NCBI RefSeq assembly: GCF_019800665.1
Contig: NZ_JAHVKO010000004.1
Coordinates: forward strand, 434,001-498,000
Length of the DNA: 64,000 nucleotides
Direction of reading: 5' to 3'
Source of the DNA: Microbulbifer agarilyticus
GTDB lineage: Bacteria > Pseudomonadota > Gammaproteobacteria > Pseudomonadales > Cellvibrionaceae
Position 1 is the stretch's first letter; every line of letters begins with the position of its first letter. Of this stretch, positions 29,005-37,087 are shown in pieces. The translations under genes were made by a program, and so were the position numbers. Below the pieces are notes generated by a model that saw only the letters and a list, made by a program, of their open reading frames with translations, did not search any database and had not been told where the DNA came from.

Positions 29005-29128
29005 TGTGGCGGCCAAGTCGCGGGTGGAGCTTTTCAGGACCGCTGTGAACCCATCCCTGGGCGCTGCGGCGCAAACTTCCTGTTTGCGACGCTCCTGAAA
29101 AGCTCCACCCGCGACTTGGCCTTCGCAT
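29005..29128 (+). repeat. Structured repeat element, copy A (forward)
   Basis: This 124-bp unit has perfectly complementary 29-nt arms (29011-29039 and 29093-29121) ending in TTTTCAGGA / TCCTGAAAA. They enclose a 53-nt core with two smaller hairpins: CCCA/TGGG around 29050-29060, and GCGCAAAC/GTTTGCG near 29070-29090. It is bounded by TGTGGC on the left and TTCGCAT on the right. A second copy in reverse orientation lies at 29559-29683, so the two flank hslR. It is not a plain terminator: there is no T-run and the arms are long. REP/MITE-like is the closest label, inferred from structure. Confidence 0.85.
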
Positions 29129-29141
29129 TTCACATCTGTAC

Positions 29142-29522
29142 TCAGTCCTGTGATTCTTGCAGGAATCTATGAATCTGCCGGCGCTGTTTTTTGTTTGGCC
29201 GTTCATGCGAAATGGTCGCGTTATTTACCTTGCGATCGGCGGCAAATTGCTCGCGCTTAGCAATACTTTCTTCCGTCTCGCGATACAGCGTTTGCGCGAT
29301 GTCTGCGCCGCGACGTTGGTCCGAAAGCGCAATAACTTCCACCACGCGTTCATCCCAGCCCTGGCGAATGGTGAGCAAGGTGCCGGCGGTGATTTCTTTA
29401 CTGGCTTTTACCCGCTGGCCGCCCGCATGCACCTTGCCGCCTTCGATAGCCTGCTTGGCGATACTACGGGTCTTAAAAAAACGAGCAGCCCAGAGCCACT
29501 TATCAATACGAACTTTATCCAT
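29142..29522 (-). CDS. hslR: Heat-shock protein 15, S4-domain ribosome rescue factor
   Basis: Hsp15 binds free 50S subunits carrying a blocked nascent chain. The S4 RNA-binding domain is at the N-terminus (VRIDKWLWAARFFKTRSIAKQAIEGGKV), then GTLLTIRQGWDERVVEVIAL, and a basic tail ends RPNKKQRRQIHRF. The length (126 aa) is near E. coli Hsp15 (133). The ATG at 29522 is preferred to the in-frame TTG at 29525. The gene sits between two inverted copies of a structured repeat that contact its 3' end (14 bp away) and its 5' side (36 bp away). Confidence 0.92.
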   Translation of the reverse strand: MDKVRIDKWLWAARFFKTRSIAKQAIEGGKVHAGGQRVKASKEITAGTLLTIRQGWDERVVEVIALSDQRRGADIAQTLYRETEESIAKREQFAADRKVNNATISHERPNKKQRRQIHRFLQESQD

Positions 29523-29558
29523 CAATACTCAAAACAACAGTCGAAGCAAAAAGGTCAG

Positions 29559-29683
29559 ATGCGAAGGCTGGGTGCCGGGTAAGGCTTTTCAGGAGCGTCG
29601 CAAACAGGGACGTTTGCGACGCAGCGTACATGGATGTACTCGCAGCGGTCCTGAAAAGCCTTACCCGGTACCCGGCCGCCACA
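29559..29683 (-). repeat. Structured repeat element, copy B (reverse)
   Basis: This 125-bp unit is in opposite orientation to the copy at 29005-29128 and has the same boundaries (TGTGGC and TTCGCAT when read on the minus strand). The 29-nt arms (29566-29594 and 29649-29677) pair at 27 positions; the other two would be G-U wobbles in a plus-strand RNA. Arm positions 5, 6, 10, 16, 17 and 18 differ from copy A, yet both arms changed together. The core repeats the two hairpins (GTACAT/ATGTAC and GCGTCGCAAAC/GTTTGCGACGC). It lies upstream of hslR and downstream of yrfG. Confidence 0.85.
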
Positions 29684-29711
29684 ATAGGTAACGCCGAGTT
29701 CATAAAAGAAG

Positions 29712-30368
29712 CTAAGGCGCCCGAAGAATCTCATCAAAATCATGAATCGCCGGAAATTCGGAAATCTCCCGCGCCGGACTTTTGCTGTCCGGCTGGCGGA
29801 TACACAGCAAGTGCTCGATACCGTAATCTCGCGCCGCGCCCAACACATGCAGGTTGTCATCCACAAATAGGGTGCGTTCTGGGTTGAACGGTTGGCGCTC
29901 CTGTAATGAGTGCCAGAACAGCGTGCTTTCTTTCGCGTGTCCCAGATCGTGGGACGAGACAATCTCATCCAGCCACTGATCAATACCGGTAATGGCCAGC
30001 TTGTGACTTAAGCCGTCCGGGTGTGCGTTGGTGACCAGCAGAGCGCGTTTTTTCATGGTGCGCAGGCTGCGCAGGAAATTGTCGGTGTGCGGGCGCACTG
30101 CAATGCGATCCTCGATCTCCCGGTAGATCGCCAGCACATCCAGCTTCAGTACGTCCGACCAATATCGCAGGCAGTACCAGTCCAGGGTGCCGCGCAACTC
30201 GTCGGTCATTTCGATCACCAGCTGCTGCGCCTCGGAAACCGAGATGCCATTGGCCTCGGCATAGCGCAGCGGCAGGTGCTCCATCCAGAAATGATTGTCG
30301 TAATGCAGATCCAGCAGGGTGCCGTCCATATCCAGCAGCACCGTATCGATCCGGCTCCAGTCCAGCAT
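29712..30368 (-). CDS. yrfG: GMP/IMP nucleotidase YrfG (HAD family)
   Basis: This HAD-superfamily phosphatase is expected to dephosphorylate GMP and IMP, as E. coli YrfG does. HAD motif I is VLLDMDGTLLDLHYDNHFW (the DxD nucleophile/acid pair), motif II is LLVTNA, motif III Lys is in HAKESTLF and motif IV is TLFVDDNLHVL. The length (218 aa) matches E. coli (222). The ATG at 30368, eight bases after AGG, is preferred to a TTG two codons upstream. The order yrfG-hslR is conserved with E. coli. Confidence 0.92.
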   Translation of the reverse strand: MLDWSRIDTVLLDMDGTLLDLHYDNHFWMEHLPLRYAEANGISVSEAQQLVIEMTDELRGTLDWYCLRYWSDVLKLDVLAIYREIEDRIAVRPHTDNFLRSLRTMKKRALLVTNAHPDGLSHKLAITGIDQWLDEIVSSHDLGHAKESTLFWHSLQERQPFNPERTLFVDDNLHVLGAARDYGIEHLLCIRQPDSKSPAREISEFPAIHDFDEILRAP

Positions 30369-30430
30369 AACCAACCTATTCCGCGGGCTGGTGCCCGCAA
30401 TTGCACAAAAAATGGTCGGCTATTATGCCC

Positions 30431-31117
30431 TCAAGCCTGCCGCGCCGCCAAATCCGTGCGAATCAGTCCCATCACCAGCAGCGCCTGGGCGCCGTAGTAG
30501 GTCAGCATGATCCACATACCCGCCATCGGCACCGGGTCTACAAAGCGGTCCAGGGCAATCAGCGCATCCGACACCATAAAGGTCACCGCACCGGCAAACA
30601 GCAGGGATGAGCCGCTGCGGTGTGCCGCCGCGGACAGGGCCATAAACACAATCGCCACAATGTAAAACGCCACCGGCAGCGCCAGCTCGCCGGCACCGGG
30701 CAGTACCTGGCGGCCCAGCAGCAGTGCCGCCAGTACCAGGGCCGTACCGCGCAGCATAAAGCGTCGGCTACCTACCTGAGCGTCACGCAGGAAGTTACCG
30801 GCATAGGTGAGCTGGGCCAGCAGGAAGGCGCCCAGGCCAAATACAAAGTGATTGGCGAATGGCACCGCCAGCAGCACGTCGCCGGTGGCGGAGAACGCCA
30901 GCGCAACCAGGGTTAGGGTGCGGGTGAGGCCGGCCAGAGAGGTGGCTGCGATCCAGAACAGCGTGGCGATGGGCACAATCTTCAGTGCCGCCATCCACAG
31001 GGCTTCGATACCCGCAGCGCGGAGCGCGATATACACGAGGGCCGATACTGCGAATACCGCCAGAGGGGCGGACTTGGAGGTCGTGGTCGATGGGGAAGTC
31101 ATCGCTATTTCTGACAT
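30431..31117 (-). CDS. YhhN family membrane protein (lysoplasmalogenase-like)
   Basis: The 228-residue protein has about eight membrane helices and the YhhN signature ALAFSATGDVLLAVP (invariant GD) plus FAGAVTFMVSDALIALDRF. Human TMEM86B of this family is a lysoplasmalogenase; in bacteria the activity is largely untested. The ATG at 31117 was chosen because CTGGAGC lies upstream and it gives MSEIAMTSP. The open frame continues much further upstream, but that part is antisense to cysK and has no family match. It is divergent from cysK. Confidence 0.85.
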   Translation of the reverse strand: MSEIAMTSPSTTTSKSAPLAVFAVSALVYIALRAAGIEALWMAALKIVPIATLFWIAATSLAGLTRTLTLVALAFSATGDVLLAVPFANHFVFGLGAFLLAQLTYAGNFLRDAQVGSRRFMLRGTALVLAALLLGRQVLPGAGELALPVAFYIVAIVFMALSAAAHRSGSSLLFAGAVTFMVSDALIALDRFVDPVPMAGMWIMLTYYGAQALLVMGLIRTDLAARQA

Positions 31118-31276
31118 TGAGTTGCTCCAGCTTTTTATATTTGGTGATTTGGGGAGTATTCTTGCCCGAGTATTGGCGAAATGACCGTGTCGTACAATCC
31201 GACAGATGGTGACATTTTCAACCACTAGTCCACTTTTACTAAGACCATCACCTTTTATTGACTCAGGGAGCGACAG

Positions 31277-32194
31277 ATGAAGGCAAATAACATCCTCGAA
31301 ACCATTGGTAACACCCCCCACGTACGCATCAATCATCTGTTCCGTGACGATATCGAAGTGTGGATGAAGGTGGAGCGCTTTAACCCGGGCAGCAGCATCA
31401 AGGACCGTATCGCCCTGGGCATGATTGAAGATGCGGAAAAGTCCGGGGCACTGAAACCCGGTGGGGTTATCGTCGAGCCCACTTCCGGCAATACCGGTAT
31501 CGGCCTGGCCATGGTGGCGGCGGTGAAAGGCTATCGCTTGATCCTGACCATGCCGGAGTCCATGTCGGTGGAGCGTCGCAAGATTATGAAAGCGTTGGGC
31601 GCTGAGTTGGTGCTCACTCCCAAGGAAAACGGCATGCCCGGTGCTATCGCCAAGGCGGAAGAGATTCTCGCCGAACACGATAACAGCTGGATGCCCCAGC
31701 AGTTCACCAACCCCGCCAATGTGAGCGCACATCGCAACACCACGGCCCAGGAGATCCTTGCGGACTTCCCGGAGGGGCTGGACTACATGATTACCGGCGT
31801 TGGTACCGGTGGACATATCACTGGCTGTGCCGAGGTGATGAAGGCATCGATGCCGGAGCTGAAAGTCTTCGCGGTAGAGCCGGAGAAATCCCAGGTGATC
31901 GCGGGCAAAGAAAAGGGCATGCACCGCCTGCAGGGCATTGGTGCGGGCTTTGTTCCCGAAGTGCTGAATCGCGAGGCGCTGGACGGCACGGTGCCGGTGA
32001 GTGAAGAAGACAGTTTCGAGATGGCGCGCCAGTGCGCTTTGAAGGAAGGCATCTTTGTCGGTATCTCTTCCGGTGCCTCGCTCGCCGCGGTGAAGCAAAA
32101 AGAGGCCGAACTGGCGCCGGGTAGCCGGGTATTGATCTTCAGCTACGACACCGGTGAGCGCTACCTGTCCATCGAAGACCTGTTCACCGCCTGA
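31277..32194 (+). CDS. cysK: Cysteine synthase (O-acetylserine sulfhydrylase)
   Basis: This PLP enzyme joins O-acetylserine and sulfide to give cysteine. The PLP Lys is Lys42 ([13 protein letters not shown]). The substrate loop is [11 protein letters not shown], the phosphate-binding loop [10 protein letters not shown], and the closing active-site motif [10 protein letters not shown]. The 305-residue length and motifs fit CysK; CysM is the alternative and cannot be fully excluded. A good AGGGAG ribosome site precedes the ATG. Its neighbour cysQ also serves sulfur assimilation, so the pair forms a small sulfur cluster. Confidence 0.92.
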   Translation: MKANNILETIGNTPHVRINHLFRDDIEVWMKVERFNPGSSIKDRIALGMIEDAEKSGALKPGGVIVEPTSGNTGIGLAMVAAVKGYRLILTMPESMSVERRKIMKALGAELVLTPKENGMPGAIAKAEEILAEHDNSWMPQQFTNPANVSAHRNTTAQEILADFPEGLDYMITGVGTGGHITGCAEVMKASMPELKVFAVEPEKSQVIAGKEKGMHRLQGIGAGFVPEVLNREALDGTVPVSEEDSFEMARQCALKEGIFVGISSGASLAAVKQKEAELAPGSRVLIFSYDTGERYLSIEDLFTA

Positions 32195-32370
32195 TCGCTA
32201 CCTCGACCTGATCACTACCTAAAAATGGGCCTCTCTAGTCGCCGCGGCCGGATCAAGCCACAAATCCTGCCGCGGCACACGTATAATCCCCGCTTACCTA
32301 TTTTGGACTGCCGACCACATTAGTGGCGGTGGCCGATGCAGTAACTGAATAATTTTGTATTGGGGGAATC

Positions 32371-33210
32371 ATGGAAAACGTAGTGAGCAGGGAGCTGCTG
32401 GATAAGGTGATCGCGATCTCGGTCGAAGCCGGTGAAGCGATTCTGGAGGTATACAACGCCAGTGGTGAACTGGAGGTAGACACCAAATCCGATGATTCCC
32501 CGGTGACCGCTGCCGATCTGGCGGCGCACAAGATTCTCGAGCCGGCCCTGGCACAGCTTCTGGACGGCGTGCCGGTGTTGTCCGAGGAAGGCGACATGCC
32601 AGCCTATGCCGAGCGCAGCCAGTGGGACCGCTACTGGATTATCGACCCTCTGGATGGCACCAAGGAATTTATCCGTCGCAACGGCGAGTTCACCGTGAAT
32701 GTGGCGCTGATTGAAAACGGCGAACCGGTCCTGGGGGTGGTGCACGTGCCGGTGCTGGATATCACTTACGCCGGTGCCAAAACCTTAGGCGCGATCAAGC
32801 GTGATGCCAACGGCGAAAATGCCATCGCTGTGCGCACCATGCAGCCGCGTTTGGATGACAAGCAGCCGATCGAAATCGTTGCCAGCCGCAGCCATGGCGC
32901 CGGCGCCGTAGATGCATTGCTGGAACGTATTGAGGGCTCCCTGGGTGAAACTGGCCTGAAGAACATGGGCAGCTCCCTCAAGCTGTGCCTGGTGGCCGAA
33001 GGTGCAGCGGACTTGTACCCGCGTCTGGCGTTGACCTGCGAGTGGGATACCGCAGCGGCGCAGGCCGTGGTGGAAGCTGCCGGCGGTATCGTGGTTGACG
33101 ACAAGTTCGAGCTGCTGCGTTACAACCAGAAGGACGAACTGCTGAACCCGTTCTTCTATGTGATTGGCGATAAGTCCTTTGCCTGGAAATCCCTGTTGCT
33201 GGGTGAATAA
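32371..33210 (+). CDS. cysQ: 3'(2'),5'-bisphosphate nucleotidase CysQ
   Basis: CysQ removes 3'-phosphoadenosine 5'-phosphate left from sulfate assimilation. It is an inositol-monophosphatase-fold, Mg2+-dependent, Li+-sensitive enzyme. Seen are SDDSPVTAADLAAHK (metal/fold entry), the EE pair in VLSEEGDMP, the hallmark DPLDGTKEFI and the C-terminal CEWDTAAAQAVVEAAGG. The length (279 aa) is a little above E. coli (246) and typical of this group. GGGGGAA precedes the ATG. It follows cysK by 176 nt in the same direction. Confidence 0.93.
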   Translation: MENVVSRELLDKVIAISVEAGEAILEVYNASGELEVDTKSDDSPVTAADLAAHKILEPALAQLLDGVPVLSEEGDMPAYAERSQWDRYWIIDPLDGTKEFIRRNGEFTVNVALIENGEPVLGVVHVPVLDITYAGAKTLGAIKRDANGENAIAVRTMQPRLDDKQPIEIVASRSHGAGAVDALLERIEGSLGETGLKNMGSSLKLCLVAEGAADLYPRLALTCEWDTAAAQAVVEAAGGIVVDDKFELLRYNQKDELLNPFFYVIGDKSFAWKSLLLGE

Positions 33211-33398
33211 TTACATTGTGTCTGCACTGTTGGCGGGGTAAATAGCCCCGTCAACCCTCCCCTTACGGTGAGGCCCTTCATCTTGGTCTAGGCTTAAAGA
33301 TGTATCTCGGCCACAGCTGTTGTTTTAAGCGTCTTTGACTTAATTCCTGACATAGTCGTGGCCGGTTCCATCCATTGGGTTGAACCGCAGGGTAAGCC

Positions 33399-33605
33399 AT
33401 GACTAATTTCCGCAATACCCATGTAAGCGTCAACGAAACAGAAACCAGGCATTTGCGTCAGCGCCTGCAAGTTGAAATTACCTGGCTGTCGCGCCAATTG
33501 CAGGACATGCAAAGCGCGGATCATTTACCCGATCATTCTTTACAACAAACCTACCGGGAAATGATCTTTTCCCGTCGCGCCCTACTCGGGCGAATTCCTC
33601 GCTAG
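33399..33605 (+). CDS. Small hypothetical protein
   Basis: The 68-residue, charged, helical protein has a heptad-like stretch TETRHLRQRLQVEITWLSRQ and a basic C-terminus. No signal peptide, membrane segment or known motif is present. It is supported mainly by a good ribosome site (CAGGGTAAGCC before the ATG) and by lying alone in a gap between two gene blocks with no competing frame. The function is unknown. Confidence 0.5.
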   Translation: MTNFRNTHVSVNETETRHLRQRLQVEITWLSRQLQDMQSADHLPDHSLQQTYREMIFSRRALLGRIPR

Positions 33606-33723
33606 CTTTCTCAAAATTTTCACACACGTCGCACATTTATTTTCTTTGCAGAGAAATTTGCTCGATTCCGAATAATTGGGTCTACGCTTGATGGGATAAA
33701 AGCTAACTGAAACGAGAAAGCCC

Positions 33724-33999
33724 ATGCGTTACCCGGTTGTGGTACACAATATCGAGTTTGCCGGCTACGGCGCCATCGCGCCGGATTTGCCCCACTGCCA
33801 TTGCCACGGTGACACTCTGGAACTCACGCTACAGAAAATGGCGGAGACCATCGTTGCGCGGCTCGACGACTTGCATGCTGCCGGTGATGTACCGCCAACC
33901 CCCGGCGACCTGGAAGCTCTGCGTAAAAATCCCGCGTTCACCGGTGGTATCTGGGCAATCATCGATATCGAGCAGAATGCGTTCAGTTCCCGTAACTAG
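33724..33999 (+). CDS. HicB-like antitoxin-domain protein without HicA partner
   Basis: The 91-residue protein has a HicB_like fold: MRYPVVVHNIEFAGYGAIAPDLPHCHCHGDT (ferredoxin/RNase-H-like strands, PDLPxCxxxGDT motif), then LELTLQKMAETIVARLDDLHAAG and a PP-P-x-DLE linker. HicB proteins normally neutralise a small HicA mRNA interferase encoded next door. No HicA-like frame was found on either side in about 120 nt upstream or 90 nt downstream. It also lacks a C-terminal helix-turn-helix or ribbon-helix-helix, so it is a solitary or repurposed member. Confidence 0.75.
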   Translation: MRYPVVVHNIEFAGYGAIAPDLPHCHCHGDTLELTLQKMAETIVARLDDLHAAGDVPPTPGDLEALRKNPAFTGGIWAIIDIEQNAFSSRN

Positions 34000-34037
34000 C
34001 AACTCCGAAAAGCCCGAATTTTCACGCCAGGATCTTT

Positions 34038-34062
34038 GAATCAAAAAAGGATGTTTTGATTC
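34038..34062. repeat. Inverted repeat upstream of a barrel gene
   Basis: Perfect 9-bp arms GAATCAAAA / TTTTGATTC are separated by 7 bp. They lie 38 nt after the HicB-like gene and 27 nt before the next ATG. AT-rich arms with no adjacent T-run fit an operator better than a terminator. Confidence 0.5.
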
Positions 34063-34089
34063 GACGTTTTCAAACAGGGAAGTCAAATA

Positions 34090-34674
34090 ATGAAAACTTT
34101 GGTATTTCTCCTCGCGCTGTTCGCTTCCAGCACCGCGTTGGCGCAATGGAATAACCCTATCGACGGCTACTGCAATGGTGAGTACTTCATCGTCGGCAGT
34201 ATTGGATTGGGTGCCGGCGAACTGCAGATTAATGACGAACAGGATTTCGCCGGATACGCGAGTATTGGTGTAACCCCCGCCGCGGGTATCTGGCAGGTTG
34301 AATTACGCTACACCGGATTCGACGATGGCAGTGTAAACATCGATCAGTGGGGAGTTGGCGCCAAGGTCGACTTCACTGTGACCTGCGATATCCAGTGCCT
34401 TTATTGGATGATCGGCTGGAACTATGGCGAGTTCGATGTGGATAACATCCAGCGCGATGGGTTTATTTACGAAATTAACAACGATTACGACGACGATTAC
34501 TGGAATGCGGGCGTCGGCTATCGCTACAAGTGGACGCAGGATTTCGATACTTCCATCGAGTACATGTACAACGATGTAGATACACGCTTTTACTTCTTCG
34601 ACGGGGTGGATGATGTGCGCTTTGACCTGGGGCACTTGCGTACCCTTACATTGAACTTCAGTTACCGCTTCTGA
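34090..34674 (+). CDS. Small outer-membrane beta-barrel protein
   Basis: The 194-residue protein has a signal peptide (cleavage after ALA, residue ~18). Alternating strands such as AGIWQVELRYTGF, LYWMIGWNYGEFDVD and WNAGVGYRYKWTQDFDTSIEYMY follow, and a terminal LTLNFSYRF with C-terminal Phe. The size is consistent with an eight-stranded barrel of the OmpA-like/OMP_b-brl group. It is acidic, with many Asp and Asn in the turns (NNDYDDDYWN). The function is unknown. AGGGAAG precedes the ATG. Confidence 0.8.
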   Translation: MKTLVFLLALFASSTALAQWNNPIDGYCNGEYFIVGSIGLGAGELQINDEQDFAGYASIGVTPAAGIWQVELRYTGFDDGSVNIDQWGVGAKVDFTVTCDIQCLYWMIGWNYGEFDVDNIQRDGFIYEINNDYDDDYWNAGVGYRYKWTQDFDTSIEYMYNDVDTRFYFFDGVDDVRFDLGHLRTLTLNFSYRF

Positions 34675-34736
34675 CACTAAATGGGGTGCGTCACATCGTT
34701 GATTCACCCCGAATCCACTTCGCTACTCCATATTTT

Positions 34737-36065
34737 CTACATCTTGCCGCTACGTTTGAGTTGCCAGTAGCTTTCCACAAGTGAGGTGTGCATATCTCTC
34801 GGCAAGGCGTCGGCGAGAATGGTGTTGCGCGCCCGCAGTTGCTGCAGCAAGCGCTCGCGGCGCTGAATCAAGTCACGCCCTGCACAGTTCATCAAAGCAT
34901 CGTCGAAATTCGCTATCGGTTTTTGCAAAAGTGCATCCAGGGAACCTTCGCGCAAGCTCGCTACCATCACCAGGTGGTGGCGCGAGAGCTGCTGCACTGC
35001 GGCACTCAGGTCCGCACTGTTTTCATCCCTCACGTTCGTTAGTAAAATGACCAGTGCACGTCGCTGCTGTCTGGCAAGTAATTGCTCTGCAGCTGCAGAG
35101 TAATCACTATGGGCGGTGCCGGAATGAATATCGTAAACGTGGTTGAGAAGTAAATTGATCGCGCCCTCGCCCTTCACCGGCGGCAAGCGACTTTGGTTGC
35201 CAGCGAAGCATTGGAGGCCAACCGCATCGCCCTGGCGAATGGCTACATAAGCCGACAGCAACATGGCATTGAGCGCGTGATCGAAATGGCTGAGGTCGCC
35301 ATCATGGGTGCGCATACGACGCCCGCAGTCCAGTAAAAAAATGATTTCCTGGTCGCGCTCATCCTGATATTCCCGGCTGATCAATTTCTGCATGCGCGCA
35401 CTTGCGCGCCAATCGACCTGCCGCTGACTATCGCCGCGGCGATACTCCCGCAATTGCCGGAAATCCAGACCCTCACCACGGCGTTGATGCTGAATGACAC
35501 CAAGTTGCCGCAAGGTTTGCTCTGTGGACAGCGACTGCAGAGAAGATATGCCGAGAAAGTTCGGGTACACCCGCGCACTTTGGGGCTGGCCGAGGCGGAC
35601 ATATTTTTGCCATAGAGCCCATGGCGAACTGACTAGTGCTTCCAGCTGCCCGAACTCCGCCTGACCTCGACGAATGGGTTGTACGAGGTAGTGAGTTTCC
35701 AGTTGCTGATCTGGATGCAACTGAATATGTAGCGGCAGCTTGTGACCGCGTAATTGCGCAGGAAGCTGGTCGGATAAAATAAACGTCAGGCTGCGATCGC
35801 TTTGGTTGTGTAGCTGAAGGTGTATTGGCTGCTCAACACCCAGGGCCAGGTTGCCAGGTAAAGTACGTTTGCCGGTCAGGCCATGGACGCTGCTGCCGGT
35901 AATAAAGTCGAGCGCAGCGGCCAGTAACAAAACGGCGAGCAACAGCCACCAGGCCCTCGACAAAAGTGCCGCTAACTCCGGCTGTGCAATGTGTGCACCA
36001 CTTACGAGGAGCGCACTGCCGCAGCCAATGAGCAAAAGCCGAATCAACCGTGGCGATGGTCTCAC
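34737..36065 (-). CDS. DUF58 domain protein (MoxR-associated, vWA-like)
   Basis: The 442-residue protein has two N-terminal membrane helices (about 9-26 and 38-52), a beta-sandwich region and a C-terminal DUF58/vWA-like domain. The motif GEGLDFRQLREYRRGDSQRQVDWRAS is cut here as LDFRQLREYRRGD followed by VDWRASAR, the DUF58 hallmark. IIFLLDCGRRM stands in the MIDAS-like place (DxGxx instead of DxSxS). It is the last gene of a translationally coupled chain and overlaps moxR by 4 nt. DUF58 proteins are thought to be clients or effectors of MoxR ATPases in envelope assembly. Confidence 0.88.
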   Translation of the reverse strand: MRPSPRLIRLLLIGCGSALLVSGAHIAQPELAALLSRAWWLLLAVLLLAAALDFITGSSVHGLTGKRTLPGNLALGVEQPIHLQLHNQSDRSLTFILSDQLPAQLRGHKLPLHIQLHPDQQLETHYLVQPIRRGQAEFGQLEALVSSPWALWQKYVRLGQPQSARVYPNFLGISSLQSLSTEQTLRQLGVIQHQRRGEGLDFRQLREYRRGDSQRQVDWRASARMQKLISREYQDERDQEIIFLLDCGRRMRTHDGDLSHFDHALNAMLLSAYVAIRQGDAVGLQCFAGNQSRLPPVKGEGAINLLLNHVYDIHSGTAHSDYSAAAEQLLARQQRRALVILLTNVRDENSADLSAAVQQLSRHHLVMVASLREGSLDALLQKPIANFDDALMNCAGRDLIQRRERLLQQLRARNTILADALPRDMHTSLVESYWQLKRSGKM

Positions 36066-37087
36066 AGCCGAGGCGCCTCGACGGTTTCGATGATTTGTGC
36101 CAGTACCGTATCAGCGGTTTCACCATCAATTTCCATATCCGGTGACACGGCCACCCGGTGGCGCATCACCGGAATGGCCATCGACTTGATATCGTCCGGT
36201 AGAACAAACTCTCGCCCTGCCAGTAATGCATGGGCTCTTGCGGCCTGAATCAAGCCGATACTCGCGCGGGGCCCGGCGCTGCGACGCAGCTGGGAAGACA
36301 CGCGGGTCGCGCGTACCAGGCGTACGGCATAGCTCAACACTTCCTGGTCCACCTGCACCTGTGGTACCAGCTGCTGTAGATTTTGTAGCTCGGCGGCATC
36401 AAGAACTGGCTGCAGATTGCTCGTGAGCTGGGCCTCGATATGCCCTGCGCTGGCCGCTGCGGCAAGTTGCTCTTCTGCTTGCCGAGACGGAAAATCAATG
36501 ATTACCTTGAGCAGGAAGCGGTCAAGCTCTGCCTCGGGCAATGGGTAGGTACCTTCCTGTTCTACCGGGTTCTGTGTTGCCAGTACCATAAACGGACTGG
36601 GGGTCTTGTGGGTTTCCCCATCGATGGTGACCTGCTGCTCCTGCATGACTTCCAGCAGCGCCGCCTGCGTTTTCGCGGGGGCCCGGTTAATTTCATCCGC
36701 CAATAACAGGTTGGTGAACACCGGTCCGCGCCGTACTTCGAAGCGACTCTCCGCCATGTGATAGATCGCGTGCCCGGTGACATCCGCCGGCATCAAATCC
36801 GGTGTGAATTGTATGCGACGGAATTCCCCGCCAAATCCCTGTGACAGGCTGCGTACTAACAGCGTTTTGCCAAGCCCCGGTACGCCCTCCAGTAGGACAT
36901 GCCCGTTGGCCAGGAGTGCCGTCAGTACCTGATCGACGACGGCCTGCTGGCCAATGACTACATTGTTCACTCGCGCGCGTAGTTCGTCAGCAAGCGAACT
37001 TGCCTGTTGCCATGGCGAGTCTGTGATTTCCGATGCGGTGGCAGTCTCGTCGGAAAGTGTTGTCTGGTCCAGGGTGGATTCGCTCAT
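36062..37087 (-). CDS. MoxR-type AAA+ ATPase
   Basis: The 341-residue ATPase has Walker A GVPGLGKT, Walker B LLADEINRAPAKTQAALLE, sensor 1 VLATQNPVEQEGTYPLPEAELDRF and an arginine-finger/lid region with GPRASIGLIQAARAHALLAGR. This is the MoxR proper subfamily. MoxR ATPases act as chaperones for partner proteins of the DUF58/vWA type, which is exactly what the overlapping downstream gene encodes. An acidic N-terminal tail of about 30 residues is extra. It overlaps both neighbours by 4 nt. Confidence 0.94.
   Translation of the reverse strand: MSESTLDQTTLSDETATASEITDSPWQQASSLADELRARVNNVVIGQQAVVDQVLTALLANGHVLLEGVPGLGKTLLVRSLSQGFGGEFRRIQFTPDLMPADVTGHAIYHMAESRFEVRRGPVFTNLLLADEINRAPAKTQAALLEVMQEQQVTIDGETHKTPSPFMVLATQNPVEQEGTYPLPEAELDRFLLKVIIDFPSRQAEEQLAAAASAGHIEAQLTSNLQPVLDAAELQNLQQLVPQVQVDQEVLSYAVRLVRATRVSSQLRRSAGPRASIGLIQAARAHALLAGREFVLPDDIKSMAIPVMRHRVAVSPDMEIDGETADTVLAQIIETVEAPRL

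Noticed and set aside
29011-29121. Plain rho-independent terminator for copy A of the structured repeat
   Set aside because: There is no T-run, the arms are 29 bp long, and an inverted second copy with compensatory changes exists upstream of hslR.
31118-32098. N-terminal extension of the YhhN-type frame
   Set aside because: The upstream part is antisense to cysK and unlike the family; the ATG at 31117 with a ribosome site is the natural start.
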